The notes: generated from the sequence alone by a model not told the origin. A stretch of 64,000 bases of DNA from Medicago truncatula (GCF_003473485.1 NC_053048.1:38870755-38934754), one strand, 5' to 3'; positions 47,216-58,001 are shown, numbered from the stretch's first letter. Translations and numbers: made by a program.

Positions 47216-47384
47216 GGGTAGTGATATTTGAACAACCATTTCATACAACTTTTGGTGACAACTTTTTTTCTCTTTTCATTAATTAAAAACAATGGAGAGA
47301 GCAAAAGGAAGAGAGGGAATAAGAGGATAATGTAAGTGTGAGAGATAAAGTTGTCACAACGTAGTTGTACAAATATCATTTCCC
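47216..47384. mobile_element. Mutator-type MITE, 169 bp
   Basis: The left end GGGTAGTGATATTTGAACAAC and the inverted right end GGGAAATGATATTTGTACAAC agree, and inside both arms share GTGACAACTTT/GTTGTGACAAC. Flanks TAATCAAAA and TACTTAAAA agree at 7 of 9 bases, a plausible decayed 9-bp duplication. A shorter relative with a perfect 9-bp duplication lies at 63799-63890. Confidence 0.65.
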
Positions 47385-47394
47385 TACTTAAAAA

Positions 47395-47500
47395 TGGTGT
47401 GAGTAATATAATTGGCAGATGTCTTTGCAAGAGTATCGACACCGTTATTTGCTTGCCGCGTATAACAAACAAAACTTACATGTTTGTTCTCCAAAAATAA
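47395..47500 (-). pseudogene. Small RNase H-like retroelement remnant
   Basis: The minus-strand frame reads VSFVCYTRQANNGVDTLAKTS, which resembles the F.RRQAN..AD.LAK signature at the end of plant non-LTR RNase H-like domains. Only this short piece is recognisable, next to the MITE at 47216-47384. Confidence 0.35.
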
Positions 47501-47811
47501 GATGATCCTACAAGAAGACATAAGCAAAACACTTTTATTTACTCTCCACATGAAATTGACTTTTTTTGCAAATTGGAGCATACAAGTAACTGAAAAGTAA
47601 AATTGCAATAACACCTTAGAGGAAGAAATGATACAGAACATATATCAATATTAACTGTGGAGTAATGAAGTTTAGCATACATGTCCCTACAAAATTTACA
47701 TAATCAACTACTGATTCAAGCATAAAATACAATACTATACCTTTTAAACAAGAAATTAAAACAATCACAAACACACTCTAAGAAAAATGGGGAAAATTCC
47801 AGCTTGAAGAA

Positions 47812-50368
47812 CTAGTTAGTCGACGGTGCGGCAACGCCTGACACAACAAAATGTGAGATGCCTTCTGATAGGTTCTTTACTGCTTTATCATAATTGACAA
47901 AACCCATGAACCAAAAATCATGCCCATCAACTGTCACAATCTGGATATACCTCTCTGAGTGATTCTCCCTCATGATCACAGGATTAACTGTTCCAATCTT
48001 CCCTAAAGGCACCATCACCTATTACACAACATAACAAGTCAAATTTCATACACCATATCAAACATTCATTTCAATTTTCATAGTTTAAGACTATTTACAG
48101 AAAGTTGTAATAGAAATTTTACAGAATCATGTATTTATGTTTTATTTTATAGATATTTGTTGAGTATGACTCATATATAGACACAAAAGAGGGACAAGGG
48201 ACGGGGGAGCTGAGCTAGCATAGCGTTGCGAAACTAGAACTAGTTAATATTGTACTATTGTTGTAAATTTGTAATGTGGACTGCAGTGAATATATGACTT
48301 GTAAGATGGTAAACCCTAATTCACTCAAGTAATATACGGAACTATAACTGCTCTATAGTGGCAGAGGTAGGCACAATTGGCTGAATTGCATAAACAAATG
48401 GTCGTGTTTCATTGTTGCGATTTGCATTTTCTGCTAACAATATTGCTGGTAAGATACAATTACAATAGCAAATCCAGTTTTGAAGTTAGAAAATGAACAC
48501 ACAAGAGAACGGGATTAATCACTGAATTCGGCAAATTATGTTTATCAACAACAAATTGACTTTTGTCCTTTATTATTATGCATTGAACTAGAGATACAAA
48601 GTACAAATCTCTGTTACACTTTCAGCTCCTCTTGTTCCGTTATACTATGCTCGAGTGTCTACCTACTTATCAACGCTCTGTATATAATCATTAAACTCTA
48701 TGTAGTTATCCCTCTAATTGACCCTCTCGCTCTTAGAAAAGTTAAACAAATTTTGACAAGGAATGTTCGTAAATATAATAAATAGAGTACCTTGTAATAG
48801 CTCCAAGTCACTTGGCCGGAGGGTGCAGTGAAACTCAAAGGGCGATCACTACAAAATGCTAGATGAATATCTGATAAGTAAAGGGTTCCTGCAACAGGCC
48901 CTGTTGTTGTTGAAAGGTAACAAGCAAATGTCTTTTTCAGCTTCTCATTTGGATAAGTAGTGAATATTTGTTTGTAGAGTGACTCAAATCCACCCTCTGA
49001 TATCGCTTTTACGGTCAGATTCATCTTCCCCATTGCAGCTGAAGACACTGAAGGCCCTGTTTTAACTGCAAATCACAATAACAAAAACATCATGTAAAAA
49101 TCCAAGATTCAACCACCCTTTAAGTGTATGTTTGGATGAGTAGTGAGTTAGGCAAAATCACATTGGCATTGTGATTTTGTTGAATATCCAAAATATAGTT
49201 TTTGTCAAAATTGTGGTAGCTCACCGTTATGCTCGCTCCAAACTCCCCTACATATATACTTGATCCAATTTAATGATTGAAGTAAAGTAATTTACCCAAC
49301 TTGGTGTAGAATTAACAAAATTTGAAATAATTTTGGAAATTTAAAATACTAGAAAACATTGTATTAGTCTTTCATGATAATTTCAATACTATTAAATTGA
49401 CTCGCACAAAAAGCTAAATTCACATATAGACTATTAATTTTAATACCAAATTGTGAGATGCTACACTATTATTAGGGGTCCTGTTTAGATAAACAACATA
49501 ATCGCAGCATATAGCATAAGCGCTTTTTATGATAAGTACTTATGTATAACCTATTTCTATAACATTTTCGTATAAGATATCTTAAGAGAGCTTATGAAAA
49601 TAAGCTAAATCAGCTTATAAATTAATTTCAATACCAAATTGTGAGATGCTACACTATTAGGTTCCTATTTGGATAAACAACTTAATTTGCAGCTTATAGC
49701 ATAAACGCTTATCAGTATAAGCTATTTCTATCGCAAAACATAAAATTCAATTGAAATGTTTTTTTTTTTATTATTTTTTTTACATAAGTTATCCTAGAGA
49801 GCTTATGAAAATAGCTTAAAACAAATTTCATAAAATATCACTAGCGGTCTAGCTTTCGAGCAGATAAACTCAAATAAGTCAATTCAAACAGGTTCTAGAA
49901 GTAAAGGAGGATTAACTATATTAATTAAAATAAATCTATCAATCTATCTAAATATAGAGGAATGAATAAAATTAGTTACTCACGATTGTGCCAGATGTTA
50001 TTGGCGGTAGCTTCAGCTTTTTTACTCCAAGAATCAAACATATGAAGAATTGATTCCATAGGACTACTGCTAGGCTTATCAACAGGACTGTGTTGCACGT
50101 AAGGATGGTCTTGCTGGTAGTAATGAACCTGAGGCTGTCCTTGTCCATCAGCAGAAGCAGTTTGTAAAGCTGCTTTTTTGTTGTCTGGATGACTACTTGG
50201 TACAGCTGGTGCTCCCATCATGTGTGTTCCCCAGTTCTCAGTTGTTGCATGATTCTGTGGTGGAAGTGGAACAGATGATGATGATGATGATGGTGGTGTT
50301 GGTGATGCAAATGGGTTTTCATCAGGTGATGATTGGTTTTGATTGTTGTTGTTGTTGTTGTTGTTCAT
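47812..50368 (-). CDS. GEM-like GRAM-domain protein
   Basis: Three exons join in phase: 49984-50368, 48791-49065 and 47812-48018, giving 288 aa. The N-terminal third is low complexity: eight Asn in a row (2-9), a Ser/Pro-rich part, then the conserved MESILHMFDSWSKKAEATANNIWHN helix (about 104-128). The rest is the GRAM domain (about 151-268) with GGFESLYKQIF, ACYLSTTTGPVAGTLYLSD, HLAFCSDRPL and VPLGKIGTVNPV, all hallmarks of the GLABRA2-expression-modulator/GEM-like (ABA-responsive, FIP1-like) family. GRAM domains bind membrane lipids; family members link to epidermal patterning and ABA or seed responses. The last exon starts with GTG (Val), which is internal, not a start. Intron 1 holds a 188-bp direct duplication. 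The Asn run is a GTT/AAC microsatellite likely to vary. Confidence 0.93.
49442..49880. repeat. 188-bp direct duplication of a MITE-like unit in GEM-like intron 1
   Basis: AATACCAAATTGTGAGATGC, then CTACACTATT, then GG(T)TCCTRTTT(A/G)GATAAACAAC recur at 49442 and 49630. Each copy continues into AGC(A/T)TATAGCATAA and GAGAGCTTATGAAAATA. The right side ends near AAACAGGTTC (49887-49896), which mirrors the GGTCCTGTTT start. The whole looks like a duplicated or nested MITE. Confidence 0.6.
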
Positions 50369-51539
50369 GTTGTATGTAAAAGGAAGAGATAAAAGTTTGT
50401 GATGAGAGATTCAGAACAAGGTTGAATGAATTATGTAGGAAACAAAGATGGTTGGATTTGAAGGGTATGTAACATGTTACGTGTTACTGTTGTAGGAACA
50501 GAGTTCAAGCAATTCCACCGACCATGTGCTTGTTTGCTTAACCGCGTAATCATCGTATTTTTTAATGAAAAAGAATTGTCAAAATAGGTACGTATTCTGG
50601 TGGAGCAGTTGTTTCTCTACTCAAGATGACATCACCAATAGTCCACAATGTTCTATTTCATTTCATGGCTATGTATTTTGAAATTTAGTACATCTTTGGA
50701 TTGAGGTGAGTTTGTCGAGATGATGGTCGTATTGTATTGTCATTCTTTTGAAGTGTATGTTTGATTTGGGGGTGTTAAAAATTGTTAAAACAATAGTTGA
50801 AAAAATAGTTTAAAAAATTATTTTTTATTGAGTTGAGCTAAATCGCTCTTTTAAGACTTTTGTGGTACTGTTTAACATTGTGCAACTAGACAATCAATCA
50901 TGACGTCCACATGATAAAACAACTTGACTACAACTGCATCGAAGTCCTACTATACTCTGTGATCCGTTTTAGAAATACACCTTCAATATGGTACAAGACC
51001 ACTCGAATGTGGTACCGCCGTGACCACTCTACTACGGTATTGCGGCCGTTCAAATATGATATTTTCACTATTCTAACATCTAACTTCTCAAAGGGCATAA
51101 AATATTAAAATGGCTATATTGTTAAGATCATTCTTATTTCTGAAGGGACAATATATCTCGAAAGCAATATGATCTTAAGAATACTCTTAATTTTGAAAGG
51201 ACAAAAATTATCAAACAGACTATGCTTTTAAGGTCATTCTTAATTTCGTAGAGACATTATAATTTGAAGGGACTATAATTTTAAGGACACTCTTTGAATT
51301 CAAATGGACAAAAATTAGAGGAAAAAAGAAAGAGCTCGTCAACACAAGCTGAAGGAGGGAGAAGAGAAAAAAGTTCTTTGACAACTCAAGGTAATGTTTG
51401 ATGTAAGGATTAGCGAGGATGAATCACTTATTATATAGTGCAAGAACCAACAGGCAACCAAAATGGAGGGTCGAGATCGTTTGACCGTTATAGAATCAAT
51501 GACATGATCTTGCCTCACTAATCAATGGACAACGCACAA
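50369..51539. other. 5' flank of the GEM-like gene and repeat-rich spacer
   Basis: The first 200-300 bp are the likely promoter and 5' UTR. From 50773 the sequence is a relative of 55089-55340 in direct orientation. From 51105 to 51300 the phrase TTAAG(A/G)(A/T)CATTCTTAATTT and similar recur four times about every 55 bp. No coding frame is supported. Confidence 0.45.
50773..51000. repeat. Direct repeat A flanking the CACTA region
   Basis: The stretch from GTTAAAAATTG to CACCTTCAATATGG aligns through its length with 55089-55340. Shared phrases are ACAATAGTTGAAAAAA, TTAAGAC, ACTA(G)ACAATCA..CATGA, GTCCTACTA and TTCAATAT. Repeat B is slightly longer. The direct order and 4.3-kb spacing resemble LTRs, but terminal TG/CA ends were not found. 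Confidence 0.55.
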
Positions 51540-52489
51540 TATCATGGTCTGGAAAGCCACACAAATGTCCAGCATGGTCTGAAAAAATGGGATTTGCACC
51601 AGAAAAATTCCACCGCAAAAGTTGGCGGGAGAAAAATGGGTCGGGATGATGGCCAACACAAATGTCCAAACTGATCATGATTTTTTTTGAATTTGTGTCG
51701 GTCCTTGCCGACGCAAATGTCCAACTGGTTGAAAACTTTTTTGCTCTATAAATAGCCTCACTCAACATCATTTTTAGAACATCTCTTCTCTCTACTTCAT
51801 TCTCTCTACATCTAAATTTTTTTAGCTATATATATCTTAAAAAAAATGTTAGAGATAAAAATCATAGATATATTTAAGTTAAAGCATATTTTGTTTTTGA
51901 AAAATGAAAGAATATTTAAGTTAAAGTATGTTATAGACAAAAATTTATAATGAATAACGGATTAATTATTAATGAAATAGTTTTTAGTATGTAAATATAC
52001 ATTTTGAATACTATCTAATGGAATAGTTCTTATTAAAGACAATTATTTTAAAAAATGTTAATTATTAAAATTAAATGTGTATATATCATATATCTTTTCT
52101 CAATATCGTTAGAATTTTTGTCGACTTTTTTTTGCCGCTAATACTGCATAGCATTTGCGGCAGTCCTTATTCTGACACAAAGGAAAAAGAAAAAAAGCAA
52201 AAAACTAAACATTTTGGACTTTGCGTCGGCTTTTAGTCCGCCACCACGGTTCCTTGGGATTTGCAGCGGTCTGAATTCTGTAACGCCCTATTTTATTATT
52301 TGAATATTTTATTGAGTTTAGAGTCTATTTTTATGACTTATGTGGTTTATATGATTATTGTGATGTGTTGTTGATTTATTAAGTGGCTTATTTTATTATT
52401 TAATATAATAGGATTTGAAAATAAAATAAGATTAAGTTGTGGGGGCTGTTTTGAAAATTAGATGAGTGATATTTTGTTATGTTATATGT

Positions 52490-52740
52490 TGATATTTATT
52501 AGTGAAATATATGTTATTTGTTGTAGAAATATATATGATTTGTTGTAGAAATATATGTGATTTGGTATAAATATATATGATTTTTTGTAGAAATATATGT
52601 TATTTGTTGTAGAAATATATATGATTTGTTGTAGAAATATATGTTATTTGTTATGGAAATATATTTCTTATTTGGTGTATAAATATATATGTTATAGAAA
52701 TATATTTGTTATAGAGATATATTTGTTATTCGTTATAGAA
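52490..52740. repeat. TGTAGAAATATAT minisatellite in the solo LTR
   Basis: About eight imperfect units of (G)TAGAAATATATRTKATTTGTT, period about 27-28 bp. It is AT-rich and absent from the other solo LTR, and explains part of its greater length. Confidence 0.8.
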
Positions 52741-53258
52741 GTATTTTATATTATATATTAGAATAGAATATTGAGACTTGGAGAGCAGATTTGGAAATAA
52801 GAGAAAATAAGTAGGTTAAGGATTTACATAAAAGGGGAGAGTTAGAATTAGAAAATAAGGATTACGTGAAACCTATTTTTGGAGAAAAAGGAAGAAAACC
52901 AAGAGAAGAGAGAAGTCAGAGAAGAGAAGAATCTTGTGAGAAGAGGAGCAATCTTGTAGAGTTCGATCGATTAACCTAAGGTAAGGGTAAGACTAACTTT
53001 CTCTAATTCTAAGTAATTTAATTCTGAAAACTGGATTTAACATGATGTAGGTGATAATTTTGATGATTAGAGAAATTAGGTTTTGGTTTGGAATTGATTG
53101 TTAAAGAGTAGGTAATCCAATGAATTAACATAAGAATTGAAGTTCAGGCTGTAGAATAAACATAGGTTGAGTTTCCTATCAAATTTGAGATTTGGATTGA
53201 TGAAATTGGGGCTTTTGGAGTGAAAACTGGTTTGTTTGCGTAGATTTTTCCGTCGCAA

Positions 53259-53292
53259 CTCGCCACAGCGAGTAAACTTACTCGCCCCGCGA
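53259..53292. repeat. Cluster of GCGAGT/ACTCGC palindromes
   Basis: GCGAGTAA-AC-TTACTCGC at 53268-53285 is a perfect palindrome with a 2-nt centre. It is flanked by ACTCGC just upstream and GCGAG just downstream, so several alternative hairpins can form. The corresponding place in the 17382-19533 LTR lacks it. Confidence 0.75.
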
Positions 53293-53960
53293 GCTGCACT
53301 TTGACAGCATCCCCTGTTTCGCGTTCTTGCGTCTTTTTCACATGTTTCTGTTTTGAATTGGCCTTTGGTGTAAACATGAAAGTTGTAGATAATTGTCTTA
53401 GCTTTCCAGTGGCTTTGGTTTGACTTGAAAATGATTTTTGGTGTTTGAGATATGATGAAAATACTCCAAGGAGGTCTTAGTGAAATCTTATGAAAATTCA
53501 GCATAACCATTTCTAAGTTAATCCAAAACTTATGGGATAATTCCAAACCTCAAAACTAGAAGTACTATGAGTTCAATTAAGGTGTTTAAGAGTATTTAAC
53601 CTATGTTGTGAGTTGGTCCTTAGGGTAGAAACGAAGTTGTTTATAATATTAATGTTCTTCAGAGAGTCTGAAATTAAGATGATTAATGTTGTTGGTTATG
53701 TGAAATAATTATATGCCTTATGTGGAATTGTATGATGTTTAAGTTGTTGATGTTTTTCATTAATATTGTTATGTTGTGAATTGCTTGTGCTGTTTCTGTT
53801 GCTGTTGCATATTGATTAAGTTACAGGTGTTGGTCTAAGTTGTAAAATTGTAAGTTGTCTTTCTAAAGTATTGGAGTCTTAAGTTGTTAATGTTATCTAA
53901 GTTGTTGAAGTCGTAGTTGAAGCTGTTGTTGGTGACTGTTTACGTTATTGTTCTATAAGA

Positions 53961-54050
53961 GATGGTGTACTCTTGCGTTGTTGTTATATAACTGATGGTG
54001 TACTCTTACGTTGTTGTTTTATAAGAGGTGGTGTACTCTCATGTAGCTGT
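53961..54050. repeat. 33-bp tandem repeat in the solo LTR
   Basis: Three units start GATGGTGTACTCTTGCG, GATGGTGTACTCTTACG and GGTGGTGTACTCTCATG, each followed by TTGTTGTTNTATAA in the first two. It corresponds in position to the 44-bp array of the other solo LTR but is unrelated in sequence. Confidence 0.75.
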
Positions 54051-54117
54051 GTTGTCAGGTTGAAGTTGTCGTCGTTGAAGTTGTTGTTGATGATAAACCA
54101 TGGAATATTAATGATTA

Positions 54118-54310
54118 TGTTGTGTTGTTTATATTATTATGAGATGATGATTTGTTGTGTTGTTTATATTATTATGAGATGATGATTATGTAGTGTTGTT
54201 TATGTTATTATGAGATGATGATTATGTTTATATTATTATGAGATGATGATTATGTAGTGTTGTTTATATTATTATGAGATGATGATTATGTTGTGTTGTT
54301 TATGTTATAA
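54118..54310. repeat. Tandem repeat TTATTATGAGATGATGATTATG
   Basis: About five units, spaced roughly 30-50 bp, of TGTTTATATTATTATGAGAT followed by GATGATTATG; some units lack the TGTTGTG spacer. Confidence 0.8.
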
Positions 54311-55088
54311 GATGATGTTTTTGATGTGAAGATTATGTCGTTATATGATGATGGTTATGATTTGATTATTATGTGCTATATGATGATGTATATAATGCGA
54401 TGAATATGAAGTTAATAATGATTAGAAGTTGATTGAGTTATTAATGAAGCATTATAAGAAGAGTTAATGTTATTAATTGATGAAGTTTAAGTTGTTAAAT
54501 GCATTTGATAAATTATATGCTTATTATTATTGAATGTGAAATATCACCCCTTCTGCTTGGAAATGTTGCTCTTCGTATGAGTAACTTGCAGGTAATCAAG
54601 TTTAGCATTGAAGTGAGTCGATTCTCTCATGTGGGTCTTAGGTGCTCTGATACGTAATGGGATGAGAATTTTGTTGTTGCTTTCTATTCCTTACGTATTA
54701 TTTTATGAACTTTCATGAACATGTTGTTGGAATAACTTTAAGAGATTTTATGTTGAGGCCTTGGTGCCAAAGATGTTTAAATGTTGAATAAATTCCGCTG
54801 CGATGTAATAAATAATATGTTGTTGAATTTGAAGGATAAATAGTTATTTTATTTTGTTTATGATTTTATGAAAAGAAGTGTGACATTCCGTTTATGTTGA
54901 AATACTCTGATTTATATGTGAAATTTTCAAGTTGAGAAAACGGGGTGTTACAAATTCTGCCGCAAGCAATTGTGAGACCCTTATTTGCGTGGGACAAATA
55001 TCCGATGCACTTTTGCCTTTGTGTGGCCTTTTTTTACATTTGTGTGGGCATTTGACACATGCAAATCCATTGAATTCTTGTAGTGAAC

Positions 55089-55340
55089 GTCTTAAAATTG
55101 CTGGAACAATAGTTGAAAAAACAGTTCAAAAAGCTATTTTTGGTCACTAAAGAGATTACTAGGTTAAGTCGCGGACTAGGCCGCGCTCGTTAAGACGTTT
55201 TGTCATCTTGTCCAAAATTGCGTAAGTAGACTATCAAGCATGATGTTCAGAGAATAAAACAACCCAACAACAATGGTATCAAAGTCTTACTACACTATAC
55301 GTTCCATTCTAAAAATATATCTTCAATATAAAGAGATGAA
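55089..55340. repeat. Direct repeat B flanking the CACTA region
   Basis: This copy begins 4 bases after the CACTA end. It contains ATGGTATCAAAGTC, which resembles an initiator-tRNA primer-binding site in retroelements (TGGTATCAGAGC), but the equivalent place in copy A is changed, so this may be chance. Confidence 0.5.
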
Positions 55341-55770
55341 TTTGGAGAAAAAAAATTAACCCAAAAAGAGGTTGTGCATATGCTAGATACTAATGAAGTT
55401 CGTATTAAAAATTTGGTAGTCAATCTCATATTTTCTTGTACCGGAGCACCAAAACCAAAACAACTCGGTTTACTTTATTTCTATTCGGTTTTGAACCGGA
55501 TCAAAGAATGTCATGTAAATTTTATGTTTGATTTATTTTTTCAGTTTAATCGGTTTTGTCCAAACCCTTTACATCCTATAAATGATGATAAAAAAACTTT
55601 GACTTAGTTAATGACAAAAACATTTTGATCATAAAAACTAAATCTTTTTTTTTTGTTTTTTTGACTGAATTAATCAACAAAGCTAAGATTGTTTTTTTTG
55701 ACCAAGAGTGAAAAAAATAAAAAGTTACTTTTATGAAAAATGCATTCAAGCTTTAACTCCACCACCCTTC

Positions 55771-55777
55771 TATATAA
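55771..55777 (+). promoter_or_regulatory. TATA box of the LTP/proline-rich gene
   Basis: TATATAA in CCTTCTATATAAACTATTCTCC, 68 bp upstream of the start codon at 55845, fits a plant TATA box with a leader of about 35-40 nt. Confidence 0.7.
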
Positions 55778-55844
55778 ACTATTCTCCAATGCCACAATAG
55801 TACACCATAATCCTTCATCCTAGCTAAGCAAAGAGATACTTAGC

Positions 55845-56619
55845 ATGGGAATTAGATACTTAGGTTTTGCAATATTGGTGCTTGCTACAAGCATCTTAGT
55901 GTTAGGGATCACTGCGTCGGATGTTGATAAAAAAGGATGCTCATTTCGTACTAGGGCAGCCATTTTGCTTGAATGTGCTGAATACATCCAAATCTTAGGG
56001 CCAGAAATTCCACCTTCGTATGCGTGTTGTGCAGTTATGAAAACGGCTGATATCCCTTGCCTCTGCAAACATATACCCAGAAATATTGAGGTTATTATCA
56101 GCATGAAAAAATTTGTGGATGCTGCTCATACTTGTGGAAGTGAAATTCCTCCACCAGGAGGCATGTGTGGAAGTAAGTTAAATTTTTATTTTTATATTGC
56201 ACACACTACAACAACAAAAATTATTTATCGATTTAGTCACCAAAACTTTTATGACTATTTCAGGTTATATTATTCCTCCTTCTTCTCCCGAGGAACCACC
56301 GGTTCGACCTTCACCTCCGCCACCGGAATCTGAGTCTCCTCCGTCTCCTGAAGAACCTTCTCCTCCTGAGGAACCACCAGTTCAACATTCACCTCCACCA
56401 CCGGAATCTGAGTCTCCTTCGTCTCCAGTTGAACCTTCTCCTCCTGAGGCACCCGTAGTTCAACATTCTCCTCCGCCACCGGTTCATAATTCTCCTCCAT
56501 CTCCTGTTCGTCGTTCTCCTCCTACGTCCCCTGTTCGTTCACCTATTAGTCGTTCTCCTCCTAAGTCCCCTATTCGTCGTCCTCCTCGTTCTCCCCGTCG
56601 CTCTCCTCACATGCCTTGA
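55845..56619 (+). CDS. Hybrid LTP-type (8-Cys) / proline-rich extracellular protein
   Basis: Two exons, 55845-56172 and 56264-56619, join in phase (91-bp intron), giving 227 aa. A signal peptide covers about 1-25. The domain that follows has the eight-cysteine pattern of lipid-transfer and hybrid proline-rich proteins: Cys32, Cys44, Cys61-Cys62, Cys72-x-Cys74, Cys97, Cys108. Exon 2 is a Pro/Ser/Glu-rich tail with SPPPP extensin-like motifs and a tandem unit of roughly 27 residues around PPPPESESPPSPEEP, ending in a basic SP(R)-rich region (SPIRRPPRSPRRSP). Such secreted proteins are thought to sit in the cell wall or at the plasma-membrane face. Unlike most known hybrid proline-rich proteins, the Cys domain is N-terminal and the Pro-rich part C-terminal, as in xylogen-type and some nodule-type LTPs. 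No GPI-anchor signal is visible at the end. Confidence 0.9.
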
Positions 56620-58001
56620 ACGATAATATTCAAGGCGCACAATTTGATCAATTAGTTTTGGCATCTATTTATAAATAGTGAATAAATTGATCATAGTTTA
56701 AATAATAAAATGTAATAATCTTTTATGTTTAAAAAAAATGAATAAATAAATTGATCATATATGTGTGCGTCTTTTGTCAAAAAAATGTGTCCGTCTTTTA
56801 AATTTTCCTTACCTTTTTAAATTGGTTTCTATAAATAGGTGGTTGGACTCGAATTCAATCACTAATATTTTAAAAAAAGTTATATGTCTATTAATTAAAT
56901 AATATATATATTAAAGTTTGATCTAAGATCTATCATTCAACCCATAGAATGATGAAAAAGGTTGGATGAAATAAGCATAAATGAATTTGATGATGAACAA
57001 GCAATCTGTGAATTAACTAACAATGCACAGAACCAGCTCCCGCTAAGACAACTTCGATGTAACCTTTTCTACCTTTTCCGATATCAAGGCTCCCCCATTA
57101 TTCAATTTTTATTCCAAAACATTCCAGGAGGTTTAAAGACCTTTGATTGAAAGTGTAGATGAAACTCTGCAGCTTGCTAGATAACCATTTCCATGACAGT
57201 AATTTAATTTCTTCAAACCAAGTCTTCGTCAATCCATTTTTTTCTTTGAATGTTTTTCGTTGCGGAAACAAGCACATTTTTTAAAATCATACAACGGACA
57301 TCACTACAATCCGTCAATAAATTATACAAAAAACGCATAAAAATTGCTCAAGCTTGTTTTTTATTTGTAGAATAATGTGCAGCCTGTCACAGATGACATC
57401 AATTTTATTGGTGAAATTGGATGACGTCGTCCTCATGGCGACTGGATGAAAGTTGCAGAGGCATATTCATAATTGGATCACGTGATTCTCACTTAATATG
57501 AGAACAAAATTTGTCGTCATCATTGCATAATTCGCTGCTTTATACCATGGATTAAAACTTTGTGCAAAAGACGTTATTCAATGATCAATGTCAAAACTGA
57601 TTTGATGGCGACATTGAGTACTATACGAACTTGATGTAGCTCTAATCATCGTTGTTTATCAACTTGAAAAGACGTCTGTAAGCTATTGACAAAAATCATG
57701 TCGATGAAAGAAAATCATATTCTTGAGGAGGTTAGCTTTGTTAAGGAGGGCTTGAATCTAACAATGAAAAAGTATATTCTTGTTAATGTTTCCATGTTTC
57801 ACTACTTTACGTTTGTACTTGATAACTCCGACACCCTATTTTTTTTGGGTAACGCAGTCATCAACTTATGATCGTCTGATCTCAATCAAACAGCTAAAAA
57901 ATATATTTTGATTTTCTTAAAAAGTAAAATCATCAACTTTGAATTTAAACCGTTGGATCTCAATTAGACGGACATCCAATTCATAATTTACGTTTCATTT
58001 T
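56620..58001. other. Spacer before the CYSTM gene
   Basis: The first 100-200 bp are the likely 3' UTR of the LTP-type gene. From about 56960 to 57870 the base composition is less AT-biased, with short open frames (56962-57150, 57686-57871) but no recognisable family; it could be an old gene or transposon relic. Confidence 0.4.

Larger units (their letters stand above)
52279..54952 (-). repeat. Second solo LTR of the same gypsy family (2674 bp), inverse orientation
   Basis: Plus-strand ends TGTAACGCCC and CGGGGTGTTACA are the inverse of the 17382-19533 LTR, and a perfect 5-bp duplication AATTC flanks it (52274-52278 and 54953-54957). Homology is clear in the inner part, for instance 53340-53500 against 18755-18905 in reverse. 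It is 522 bp longer, mainly because of internal simple and tandem repeats. No internal retroelement region is present. Confidence 0.88.
51540..55085. mobile_element. CACTA (En/Spm)-type transposon remnant, split by a solo LTR
   Basis: The right end, read inverted from 55085, starts CACTACAAGAATTCAATGG, the CACTA-class terminal signature. Inward from it are repeated (ACA)CAAATGT-type and TTTGCG(G/T)-type units, and similar units occur on the left part (CACAAATGTCCA at 51559 and 51657, GACGCAAATGTCCA at 51710, GCGTCGG and GCGGCAG near 52155-52230). A TATAAATAG box at 51747-51755 could be a promoter. The left CACTA terminus was not found, so the left limit is approximate. No transposase frame is present. 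The 2.67-kb solo LTR at 52279-54952 is inserted inside, and its target AATTC is an ordinary part of the CACTA sequence. Confidence 0.6.

Noticed and set aside
53076..53546. 156-aa minus-strand frame as a gene
   Set aside because: It lies wholly inside a solo LTR with exact target duplication; kept only as an LTR frame observation.
55200..55320. Primer-binding-site-like ATGGTATCAAAGTC as proof of a retroelement internal start
   Set aside because: The equivalent place in repeat A is changed and no LTR end (CA) lies directly before it.
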